Shown here in pieces: positions 6,347 to 12,359 of a stretch of 12,359 nucleotides of DNA. Position numbers and translations under genes: made by a program. The stretch is from NCBI GenBank assembly GCA_035542855.1, contig DATKKM010000049.1, forward strand, positions 1 through 12,359, given 5' to 3'. The notes beneath the pieces are model-generated. The model saw only the letters and a program-made list of their open reading frames with translations, had not been told where the DNA came from and searched no databases. This DNA is from DATKKM01 sp035542855. Lineage in GTDB: Bacteria > Chloroflexota > Dehalococcoidia > SM23-28-2 > RBG-16-64-32. Each line of letters opens with the position of its first letter. The first letter of the stretch is position 1.

Positions 6347-6738
6347 TCTCGCCTGCTGTTGCGGAACCGGAGCTGGAGATGCCCCTGGACCCGATCGACG
6401 AGCTGCGCGCACAGTACGTGGCCTGCAGCTACCTGGCCACCGCCTGCCAGGAGGCACTGGGCCGCTTCCCGCCGCCCGCCCACGAAGGCGAGGGAGGCCA
6501 TGTTGCCCAGCGCGCGCTGGAGTTCCTGCTGGCCGTGGAATGGGACTGGCGGCAGACCCTGAGCGAGCTGGCGGACAAGGTCGGCAAGGCGACATCCGTG
6601 GCCGGGGCGGAGGCTGTCACCCGCCACCTGAAACCTGTACCCTACACCCATGCAGAAGACACAGCTGCCCCTGGCGAAGGTGCTCCCCGCCACCGCACAG
6701 ATCGCCGCAGACGGCCATCTGTCGGTCGGCGGTTGTGA
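6343..6738 (+). CDS. Uncharacterised protein, 131 aa, overlapping lysA
   Basis: Not recognised. The GTG at 6343 overlaps the upstream stop and is preceded by GGAGGAG about 7 nt away. Residues 1-100 have strong coding bias and look like a mainly helical, acidic protein (ELRAQYVACSYLATACQEALGRF at 20-42; VAQRALEFLLAVEWDWRQTLSELADKVGKA at 54-83). The final ~30 residues (from about 103) overlap lysA in another frame; they are Arg/Pro-rich and may be a passive consequence of the overlap, but no earlier stop exists. The overlap with lysA from ATG 6650 is 89 nt. An ATG at 6379 is an alternative, shorter start. Its position suggests co-transcription with the 66-aa gene and possibly lysA. Confidence 0.65.
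   Translation: MISPAVAEPELEMPLDPIDELRAQYVACSYLATACQEALGRFPPPAHEGEGGHVAQRALEFLLAVEWDWRQTLSELADKVGKATSVAGAEAVTRHLKPVPYTHAEDTAAPGEGAPRHRTDRRRRPSVGRRL
6614..6643 (+). promoter_or_regulatory. Candidate leaderless promoter of lysA
   Basis: TACCCT (6638-6643) lies exactly 6 nt before the lysA ATG at 6650, with CTGTCA (6614-6619; 4 of 6 to TTGACA) 18 nt further upstream. No Shine-Dalgarno sequence precedes the ATG. Together these suggest that lysA mRNA starts at or next to its start codon, inside the upstream gene. Confidence 0.45.
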
Positions 6739-7984
6739 CCTCGTAGACCTCGCCCGCGAATGGGGGACGCCCCTCTACGTCTTCGATGAAGAGACGCTGC
6801 GCGGCCAGTGCCGTGCCTTTCTCCAGGCCTTCCGCTCCCGCTACCCGAACACTGCCGTCGCCTACGCGGCGAAGGCCTACCTGGGCCGGGCCATCGCCGC
6901 CATCGTCGCGCAGGAGGGGCTCGACCTCGACGTCGTCTCAGGGGGCGAGCTGGCCATCGCGCGCAGCGTGAACTTCCCGCCGGAGCGCATCCACTTCCAC
7001 GGCAACAACAAGTCGGAGCAGGAGCTGGCGGAGGCGCTGGACTACGGCATCGCCCGCGTCATCGTCGATAACTTTCACGAGCTGCACGTCCTCAACGGCC
7101 TCGCCCAGGCGAGGGGCATGCGTCAGCGCATCCTCCTTCGCCTCTCGCCCGGCGTCGACCCGCACACGCACCGCCTGACGACAACCGGCACGACCGATGT
7201 CAAGTTCGGCATCTCCATCGTCACCGGCCAGGCCGAGCACGCGGTGCGCCAGGCGCTGGACACGCCGGGCGTCGAGCTCGTGGGCATCCACGTGCACCTG
7301 GGCTCGCCGATCTTCGAGACGGAGCCGTTCGCGGAAGCGGTGGACGTGGTGTTCGACTTCGCGGCCAGGATGCGCGAGGCGTACGGCTTCGAGCTGCAGG
7401 AGTTCTCGCCGGGCGGCGGCTTCGCGGTGAACTACACGGACTCGCAGGACGCCCCCTCACCGGATGAATACGCCGAGGTCATCTGCAGCCACGTGCAGGC
7501 CGGCTGCCGCAAGTACGGCCTCGCCGATCCGCGCATGTTCATCGAGCCCGGGCGCTCGATCGTGGCGCGGGCGGGGATCGCGCTCTACACGGTCGGCTCG
7601 TCGAAGGACATCCCGGACGTGCGGCGCTACGTCTCGGTCGACGGCGGGATGGCGGACAACATCCGCCCTGCGCTTTACGAGTCGAAGTACGAGGCGATCG
7701 TCGCCAACAAGCCGCTGGAAGCCCGTACGGAGCGCGTCACCATCGCCGGCAAGTACTGCGAGTCCGGCGACGCCCTCATCCGTGACGTCGACCTGCCGCC
7801 GCTGGAGCCCGGCGATGTGCTGGTGACCCCCGCGGCCGGCGCCTACGCCCTGGCCATGGCCAGCAACTACAACGCCTCGCTGCGCCCGGCCGTGGTGCTC
7901 GTTGCGGACGGCGAGGCGAAGCTGATGCGCCGCCGGGAGACGTACGAGGACCTGATGCGCGCGGACGTCTGGCCGCTGGAGTAG
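6650..7984 (+). CDS. lysA: Diaminopimelate decarboxylase
   Basis: A 444-aa PLP enzyme (fold type III) that decarboxylates meso-diaminopimelate to L-lysine, the last step of the DAP pathway, in the cytosol. Seen: the PLP Schiff-base lysine K75 in VAYAAKAYLG, the barrel motifs GIHVHLGS (212-219) and SPGGGFAVNY (253-262), phosphate-binding EPGRSIVA (299-306), VDGGMADNIRPALY (330-343), and the active-site C370-E-S-G-D374 supplied across the dimer interface. The ATG at 6650 gives an N-terminus (VLPATAQIAADGHLSVGGCDLV) that fits the family; GTG 6680 is an alternative. It starts inside the preceding gene and converges with a lipoprotein gene whose stop is only 3 nt away. No other dap gene is in the window. 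Confidence 0.97.
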   Translation: MQKTQLPLAKVLPATAQIAADGHLSVGGCDLVDLAREWGTPLYVFDEETLRGQCRAFLQAFRSRYPNTAVAYAAKAYLGRAIAAIVAQEGLDLDVVSGGELAIARSVNFPPERIHFHGNNKSEQELAEALDYGIARVIVDNFHELHVLNGLAQARGMRQRILLRLSPGVDPHTHRLTTTGTTDVKFGISIVTGQAEHAVRQALDTPGVELVGIHVHLGSPIFETEPFAEAVDVVFDFAARMREAYGFELQEFSPGGGFAVNYTDSQDAPSPDEYAEVICSHVQAGCRKYGLADPRMFIEPGRSIVARAGIALYTVGSSKDIPDVRRYVSVDGGMADNIRPALYESKYEAIVANKPLEARTERVTIAGKYCESGDALIRDVDLPPLEPGDVLVTPAAGAYALAMASNYNASLRPAVVLVADGEAKLMRRRETYEDLMRADVWPLE

Positions 7985-7987
7985 CGG

Positions 7988-8620
7988 CTAGCTCCTCGGC
8001 CCGTAGCCTTCGAGGGTGACCTGCGCCGAGCAGGTCTGCAGGGCGATGTCTTCCGGCAGCGGGATCTGCACGTCCAGCGGCGTGTCAGGGAACTGCAGGC
8101 CAACCGTGTGCCCCTTCAGCGGAGCCGACGCGCACGGCTGCAGCGCCCCGATGTTAACGATGCCGACGGTCGCGCGGACGGCCGAGGTCGCGCCGGACGG
8201 CGCCATCCCGACGGGGTCCGCGTAGACGCACGTCGTGTAGTCGGTCTGGCTGGAGCTGCAGTCTGCTACGGGTGTGAACGGCACGCCGAGGCCGTTGCCG
8301 GCGGCGTCGTACCAGCGGAGCTCCGGCGGGCCGGGCAGCGTGCAGGCCCGTGACGCGTGACCCGCCTCCAGCGTCAGGTAGACGTGGCCCGCCGCGCCCT
8401 GTGAAGAGACGAAGGTGCCCTGGAGGTCCTGGGCCGTGCAGGCGGCGGCGTTCACGGTCTGGGCGCCGGGCGCGTTGGCGTTGAAGGTTGGCGTTGGAGT
8501 GGGCGAGGACGATGAGGATGCGCCGGCATCGGTGGGCGTTGACGAGCTGGAGGAGTCGCCGCCGCAGGCAGCCAGCAGAGCAAGAACGGAGGCGGTGACC
8601 AGGAGGATTGCGATTCGCAT
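7988..8620 (-). CDS. DUF4232-like lipoprotein, six-cysteine domain (second copy)
   Basis: A 210-aa predicted lipoprotein. The signal peptide MRIAILLVTASVLALLAAC ends in a lipobox with lipidated C19. A Ser/Thr/Pro-rich tether (20-55) leads to a domain starting CTAQDLQGTF. The domain resembles DUF4232 in its landmarks (CTAxxL, CTLPG, WYDAAG, two C-terminal Cys). Six Cys are shared with the upstream paralogue: CTAQ, ACTL, DC, TCVY, PC and QTC, so up to three disulfides are possible. Function of the family is unknown. The ATG at 8620 is 6 nt after the stop of the upstream copy and lacks a clear ribosome site, which suggests translational coupling. Its stop is 3 nt from the convergent lysA stop. 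Family call is from memory of the pattern. Confidence 0.87.
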   Translation of the reverse strand: MRIAILLVTASVLALLAACGGDSSSSSTPTDAGASSSSSPTPTPTFNANAPGAQTVNAAACTAQDLQGTFVSSQGAAGHVYLTLEAGHASRACTLPGPPELRWYDAAGNGLGVPFTPVADCSSSQTDYTTCVYADPVGMAPSGATSAVRATVGIVNIGALQPCASAPLKGHTVGLQFPDTPLDVQIPLPEDIALQTCSAQVTLEGYGPRS

Positions 8621-8626
8621 GGCGGG

Positions 8627-9256
8627 TCAGCTGGCGGCGGGGGTTTCGCTTTCCAGCGGCTCACCGGCGGCCAGCGGCCCGTAGCCCTGCAGCGTGACCT
8701 GCGTCGCGCAGGTCTGCATCTCGATGTCCGCCGGCAGCTCCACCTGGATGTCCGGAGTGACGCCCGGGAAGGACAGCCCCACGAAATGCGCCGTCACGTT
8801 CGGCGTGTCGCAGGGCGCGAACGTCTCCACGTTGGCGATGCGGATGAAGACGATGGCCTGGCCGCTGACGTTGGCGGCCGGAGTCGGCTCGCCGGCTTCG
8901 AGCACGTACTGGCCGTCGTAGACGCAGGTGGAGAAGTCGCCGGCCTGGGGCTGGCAGTGGATGTCTGTTGCCGGCATCACGTTGAGCTTCGTCCCCGCGG
9001 CGTCGTACCAGTTGATCTCCGGCGGCGTGTCCAGCAAGCAGCGGTCCAGCGTGTTGCCCAGGCCCAGCGTGAGGAACTGCGAGTTCTGCGCAGGCTCGCT
9101 GGTGACGACGGCGGCGTACAGGTTCTGCGCCGTGCAGGCGACGGGCGCCGGCGAGGGCGTGGGTGACACGGCGGGTGTCGGCGATGAGTTGCTCGAACCG
9201 CCGCACGCCGCGAGCAGCAGGAGAACGACGATCGCGGGGGCGATCACGAATCGCAT
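8627..9256 (-). CDS. DUF4232-like lipoprotein, six-cysteine domain (first copy)
   Basis: A 209-aa predicted lipoprotein, paralogous to the gene just downstream. From the ATG at 9256 the signal peptide is MRFVIAPAIVVLLLLAAC with lipidated C18, then a Ser/Thr/Pro tether (about 19-41), then CTAQNLYAAV. Conserved with the other copy: WYDAAG, TCVYDG, IANVETFAPC, FVGLSFPG, DIQVELPADIEMQTCATQVTLQGYGP. The ATG at 9256 is preferred over a GTG at 9271 because AAGGG precedes it and the N-terminus then matches the paralogue. It carries a short extra tail after QGYGP (LAAGEPLESETPAAS). It follows the acyl-CoA dehydrogenase stop by 39 nt, so one operon is likely, though no functional link is obvious. Confidence 0.87.
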   Translation of the reverse strand: MRFVIAPAIVVLLLLAACGGSSNSSPTPAVSPTPSPAPVACTAQNLYAAVVTSEPAQNSQFLTLGLGNTLDRCLLDTPPEINWYDAAGTKLNVMPATDIHCQPQAGDFSTCVYDGQYVLEAGEPTPAANVSGQAIVFIRIANVETFAPCDTPNVTAHFVGLSFPGVTPDIQVELPADIEMQTCATQVTLQGYGPLAAGEPLESETPAAS

Positions 9257-9295
9257 CGCCCTTATTGTCACGTCTGTGGCGGGTTCGGTCTAGCG

Positions 9296-10474
9296 CTAGG
9301 CCCTCGGCAGGCCGAGGCCGCGGATGGCGCCGATCGTCTTCATGACCTCGCTGGTGCCGCCGGCGATCGTCGCGCTGACGGAGAGCTGGTAGCCGCGCTC
9401 CATGCCGCCCTTCAGCTTCGCCCACTTGCTCTTCGGGTGCAGCGGGCCGTACATGCCCAGCAGCTCGATGCCCGTCGACGAGAAGCGCTGCGTCAGCTCC
9501 GTGGAGTACAGCTTGGCGATCGTGGCCTCGTAGTTCGGCGCCTTGCCGCCCGCCTGTAGCGAGGCGACGCGGTAGGACAGCGCTGCGGCGATCTCGATCT
9601 CGATCGATATCTCCGCGAGGCGCGTGCGGATCTCGGGCTTGTTATGGATGAACTGCGGGTTCGCCTTCGCGAACTCGATCAGCTCGCCCAGGCCACGGCG
9701 CAGGCGGGCGGAGCCGGCGATCGACGAGCGCTCGAAGTCGAGGGCGACCGCGAGCATGTACCAGCCCATGTTCTCCTGGCCGACGAGGTACTTCGCCGGG
9801 ATGCGCACGTCTTCAAAGAACACTTCGTTGAAGCCGTGGTCGCCGGCCATGTTGATGAGTGGGCGGATGGTGATGCCGGGCGCGTCCATGGGCACCAGGA
9901 ACATGCTGATGCCCTTGTGCTTCGGCGCCTCGAAGTCGGTGCGGGCGGCCAGCCAGCCCCAGTTGGAGCGGTGCGCCCCGGTGGTCCAGATCTTCTGGCC
10001 GTTGATCACGAAGTCGTCGCCGTCCCGCACGGCCTTGGTCTGGATCGCCGCCAGGTCAGACCCGGCCGCCGGCTCCGAGTAGAGCGTGCACCAGATGTGC
10101 TCCAGGTTGGTGATCTTGGGGATGAACTCGGACTTCTGCTCGTCGGTGCCGTACAGCATCAATGAAGGGCCAACCCAGGCCACGCCCATGTTGAAGCCAA
10201 CGGGCGCGCCGGCGTAGGCCATCTCTTCGTTGTAGATGACCTGCTGCATGACGCTGGCCTCCATGCCGCCGTACTTCTTGGGCCAGGCGATGGCCAGCCA
10301 GCCGCGCTCCGCCAGCTTCTTGTTGAAGGCCTTGGCGAACTCGCCCTGCACGGCGACGCCCATCTCGGACTCGCTGTCGAAGTGATCGCTCCAGCCGGGT
10401 TTCAGCTCCTCGGCCAGGAACGACTTGACCTCGCTGCGAAATGACTCTTCTTCGTCTGTAAATCGAAAGTCCAT
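9296..10474 (-). CDS. Acyl-CoA dehydrogenase family flavoprotein
   Basis: A 392-aa FAD enzyme that oxidises an acyl-CoA to the 2,3-enoyl-CoA and passes electrons to ETF. All three domains are present: helical N-terminal (MDFRFTDEEESFRSEVKSFL), beta middle domain with YSEPAAGSDLAAIQT (132-146) and NGQKIWTTGAH (158-168), and C-terminal helical domain ending in AGGTSEVMKTIGAIRGLGLPR (371-391). The residue before GTS is Gly, not the catalytic Glu of MCAD-type enzymes; instead E248 in LDFER matches the isovaleryl-CoA dehydrogenase-type catalytic Glu. Substrate chain is unknown; branched-chain, steroid side-chain or other acyl-CoAs are possible. The ATG has AAGGAG 6 nt upstream. A palindrome and -10-like box precede it. 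Two lipoprotein genes follow. Confidence 0.96.
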   Translation of the reverse strand: MDFRFTDEEESFRSEVKSFLAEELKPGWSDHFDSESEMGVAVQGEFAKAFNKKLAERGWLAIAWPKKYGGMEASVMQQVIYNEEMAYAGAPVGFNMGVAWVGPSLMLYGTDEQKSEFIPKITNLEHIWCTLYSEPAAGSDLAAIQTKAVRDGDDFVINGQKIWTTGAHRSNWGWLAARTDFEAPKHKGISMFLVPMDAPGITIRPLINMAGDHGFNEVFFEDVRIPAKYLVGQENMGWYMLAVALDFERSSIAGSARLRRGLGELIEFAKANPQFIHNKPEIRTRLAEISIEIEIAAALSYRVASLQAGGKAPNYEATIAKLYSTELTQRFSSTGIELLGMYGPLHPKSKWAKLKGGMERGYQLSVSATIAGGTSEVMKTIGAIRGLGLPRA

Positions 10475-10490
10475 GGGGGGCTCCTTACTG

Positions 10491-10513
10491 GCGTTTCAAA
10501 CGCGGCGAGTATG
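10491..10513 (-). promoter_or_regulatory. Promoter-associated palindrome upstream of the acyl-CoA dehydrogenase gene
   Basis: A perfect palindrome GCGTTT-C-AAACGC (10491-10503) lies between a -10-like CATACT on the minus strand (10513-10508) and the AAGGAG ribosome site (10486-10481). It therefore overlaps the predicted transcription start near 10501, a usual place for a repressor operator. A TetR-type or similar fatty-acid regulator would be typical for such genes, but nothing in the window encodes one. The -35 is poor. Confidence 0.5.
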
Positions 10514-10614
10514 CCACAAAACGGGCGGAAGTTCCAGTTCACGTAAGGGTTGGCAACGGAGCACGTGCGGCGCAGCGGATAAGCGGCCTACCGCCCCGCG
10601 CCGGGCAGATCCTC

Positions 10615-10690
10615 CAACGAATTACCGAAGGTCCACGTGCACAACCCAGCGCGTGATTCGTTAATTCGTTGCGCCGCAGGCAATTCGTTG
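10615..10690. repeat. Repeated AATTCGTTG motifs upstream of the ABC-F gene
   Basis: AATTCGTTG occurs exactly at 10663-10671 and 10682-10690, as the variant GATTCGTTA at 10655-10663, and inverted as CAACGAATT at 10615-10623. The two exact direct copies are 19 bp apart start to start, close to two helical turns. The rest of the 264-bp gap between the dehydrogenase and ABC-F genes (10475-10738) holds two CACGTGC words (10562-10568, 10634-10640) and no gene. The motifs could be binding sites of a regulator. Confidence 0.5.
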
Positions 10691-10726
10691 ACAGACCCCA
10701 CTTCAGCTGCCGCCGTTCGCCACTGT

Positions 10727-10732
10727 TATCCT
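10727..10732 (+). promoter_or_regulatory. Candidate leaderless -10 box of the ABC-F gene
   Basis: TATCCT lies exactly 6 nt before the ATG at 10739 and no Shine-Dalgarno site is present between them, so transcription is predicted to start at or beside the ATG. No good -35 is at 16-18 nt; a TTGACA at 10688-10693 is too far away (33 nt) to pair with this box. Confidence 0.45.
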
Positions 10733-10738
10733 GAAATC

Positions 10739-12359
10739 ATGCTCTTCGCAGAAGGCGTGGCGCGCTCCTTCGGGGGCCTTCACGTGCTCAACGACGTCAC
10801 GTTCACCATCGGCAAGGGTGAGCGCGTCGGGCTTGTCGGGCCGAACGGCGCGGGCAAGACGACGCTGCTCCGCGTCATCGCGGGCGAGGACGAGCCCACC
10901 GGAGGCCGCGCCTGGGTCACCAACGGCGAGGCGCTCGGTTACCTGCGGCAGGAGGCCGGCCTGGAGTCGGGCCGGACGCTGCTCGACGAGATGTGGACGG
11001 CGTTCCCGGAGGCGCGCGCCGCTGACGTCCGCCAGCACGAGGTGGCGGCGCTGATCGAGCGCGGGGAAGGCGACATCGACGCGCTGGTGGAGGAGCAGGC
11101 CGCGCTCTTCGAAGAGTTCGAGCGGCTGGATGGCTACCGCGTCGAGTCGCGGATCGGGCGGGTGCTGGCGGGCCTCGGCTTCGAGCAGAGCGATCACGCC
11201 AGGCGCTGCGGGGAGTTCAGCGGCGGCTGGCAGATGCGCATCGCGCTGGCCAAGGTGATGGTGCGCCGGCCCGAGAACATGCTCCTCGACGAGCCGACGA
11301 ACCACCTGGACAAAGCCGCCCGCGATTGGCTGGCGGAGGACCTGGAGGAGTACAGGGGCTCGCTGCTCGTCGTCACGCACGACGGCGAGTTCCTGGACCG
11401 CATCGCCACCCGCATCCTGGAGCTGCGCGAGGGCGAAGTGGAAAGCTACGCCGGTAACTACAGCGACTACCAGCGCACGAAGGCGGAGCGCCTGCGCCAG
11501 CAGGACCTGGCCGCGGCCCGCCAGGAGCGCGAACTGGCGCGCCAGGAGCGCTTCATCGAGCGGTTCCGCGCCAAGCCCAACAAGACCACGCAGGCCCAGA
11601 GCCGCGAGAAGATGATCGCCCGCATCGAGCGCATCGAGCGGCCGCGCAAGGAGTCCGAGGTGCACATCGGGCTGGAGGCGCACGGCCGCACCGAGAACGA
11701 TGTGCTGGTGATGGAGGGCGTCGGCCACGCCTACCCCAACGGGCGTCACGGCGAGCACGTCGTCCTCGTCGACGTGAACCTGCACGTGGAGCGCGGGCAG
11801 AAGGTGATCCTCGTCGGCCCGAACGGCTCCGGCAAGTCGACGCTGCTCAAGATCGCGGCCGGTCAGCTGAAGCAGACACAGGGCGTGGTGCGCTGGGCGG
11901 ACCTGGCCCGGCGCGGCTACTACGACCAGCACCAGGACGAAGCGCTCGACCCCGCGCTGACCGCGCTCGACGAAGTGCGCAAGATCGCGCCGCTGGAGCC
12001 GGACGTCCGGCTGCGCACGGTGCTGGGCCAGTTCCTCTTCCGCGGCGACGAGGTCTTCAAGTCGGTCAGCATGCTCTCCGGCGGCGAACGCAGCCGGGTG
12101 GCGCTGGCCAAGCTGGTCATCCAGCCGACGAACGTCCTGCTGCTCGACGAGCCGACGAACCACCTGGATGTCGACGCCATCCGGTGGCTCGAGGAGTACC
12201 TCGTGTCCTACCGGGGCGCCGTCGTCTTCGTCACGCACGACCGTGCGTTCCTCCAGCGTCTCGCCACGCGCATCGTCGAACTCGACCGAGGCACCTTGAC
12301 CTCGTGGGCCGGGGACTATGCGACCTTCGTGCGCCGAAGGGACGAGGCGCTCGGCGTGG
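10739..12359 (+). CDS. ABC-F family ATPase (Uup/EttA-like), 3' end outside the window
   Basis: At least 540 aa, open to the window edge. Two fused ATPase domains and no membrane segment, the hallmark of ABC-F proteins, which act on ribosomes rather than as transporters. NBD1: Walker A GPNGAGKT (34-41), signature SGGWQMR (161-167), Walker B LLDEPTNHLD (from 182), switch H214. The linker (about 235-320) is charged and helical (RLRQQDLAAARQERELARQERFIERFRAKPNKTTQAQSR), matching the P-site tRNA interaction motif region. NBD2: Walker A GPNGSGKS (360-367), signature SGGERSR (447-453), Walker B LLLDEPTNHLD (from 467), switch H500. All catalytic residues including both Glu after Walker B are intact. 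The subtype (Uup, EttA, YdiF/YfmR or antibiotic protection) cannot be fixed without the C-terminus. The upstream gap carries repeated AATTCGTTG motifs. Confidence 0.96.
   Translation, partial: MLFAEGVARSFGGLHVLNDVTFTIGKGERVGLVGPNGAGKTTLLRVIAGEDEPTGGRAWVTNGEALGYLRQEAGLESGRTLLDEMWTAFPEARAADVRQHEVAALIERGEGDIDALVEEQAALFEEFERLDGYRVESRIGRVLAGLGFEQSDHARRCGEFSGGWQMRIALAKVMVRRPENMLLDEPTNHLDKAARDWLAEDLEEYRGSLLVVTHDGEFLDRIATRILELREGEVESYAGNYSDYQRTKAERLRQQDLAAARQERELARQERFIERFRAKPNKTTQAQSREKMIARIERIERPRKESEVHIGLEAHGRTENDVLVMEGVGHAYPNGRHGEHVVLVDVNLHVERGQKVILVGPNGSGKSTLLKIAAGQLKQTQGVVRWADLARRGYYDQHQDEALDPALTALDEVRKIAPLEPDVRLRTVLGQFLFRGDEVFKSVSMLSGGERSRVALAKLVIQPTNVLLLDEPTNHLDVDAIRWLEEYLVSYRGAVVFVTHDRAFLQRLATRIVELDRGTLTSWAGDYATFVRRRDEALGV

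Noticed and set aside
6146..6738. Toxin-antitoxin reading of the 66-aa and 131-aa genes
   Set aside because: Size and overlap fit, but no toxin fold, RNase motif or antitoxin DNA-binding domain can be recognised, so the label is not justified.
10561..10640. Possible tRNA-like segment in the gap before the ABC-F gene
   Set aside because: Some short stems occur, but there is no T-loop consensus, no consistent acceptor stem and no anticodon arm.
10688..10693. Perfect TTGACA as -35 of the ABC-F gene
   Set aside because: The nearest -10 candidate (TATCCT) is 33 nt away and nothing resembling a -10 lies at 16-18 nt.
10703..12238. Long minus-strand open frame (511 codons) opposite the ABC-F gene
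   Set aside because: It is the antisense of a complete ABC-F frame with all motifs intact; its product is a low-complexity Arg/Leu/Val/His-rich shadow typical of high-GC genes.

Overview
The window is about 12.4 kb of GC-rich bacterial DNA with tightly packed genes and strong G/C preference at third codon positions. The gene mix is ordinary housekeeping and metabolic cargo: groEL, an M16 peptidase, metallo-beta-lactamase-fold hydrolases, GNAT acetyltransferases, mscL, lysA, secreted Cys-rich lipoproteins, an acyl-CoA dehydrogenase and an ABC-F ATPase. The MscL with a C-terminal zinc ribbon, the LysA sequence and the DUF4232-like lipoproteins suggest Chloroflexota (Dehalococcoidia or Thermomicrobia-like) or, less likely, Actinomycetota. 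This placement is an inference from the sequences, not a search result. No phage, IS element, CRISPR array, rRNA or tRNA gene was seen.

Layout. 2-835 (+): 3' part of groEL, closed by a strong hairpin at 862-884. 1006-3395 (-): an M16 zinc peptidase with its own promoter and a structured leader, a doubtful 80-aa hypothetical gene, and a glyoxalase-II-like hydrolase. 3439-6009 (+), divergent from the previous block: two tandem paralogous GNAT acetyltransferases with overlapping start and stop codons, a palindromic heptanucleotide-repeat element, a second metallo-beta-lactamase-fold hydrolase, and mscL. 6058-7984 (+): a promoter, an inverted repeat touching the ribosome binding site, two overlapping uncharacterised genes (66 and 131 aa), then lysA, which begins inside the second of them. 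7988-10474 (-): acyl-CoA dehydrogenase followed by two paralogous lipoproteins, in one likely operon that converges on lysA with only 3 nt between stop codons. 10739-end (+): an ABC-F ATPase that runs off the window.

Regulation visible in the sequence: two kinds of gene start occur. Some genes have clear Shine-Dalgarno sites (mscL, the 66-aa gene, the first hydrolase, the dehydrogenase). Three others (lysA, the ABC-F gene, the 80-aa ORF) have a TAnnnT box exactly 6 nt before the start codon and no Shine-Dalgarno site, which suggests leaderless mRNAs. Several perfect inverted repeats lie at predicted transcription starts (M16 gene, 66-aa gene, acyl-CoA dehydrogenase) and are candidate operators or leader hairpins.

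I do not see a clear new multi-gene system. The most interesting unexplained items are the small two-gene cassette before lysA, the heptad-repeat palindrome after the acetyltransferases, the repeated AATTCGTTG motifs upstream of the ABC-F gene, and the paired six-cysteine lipoproteins.
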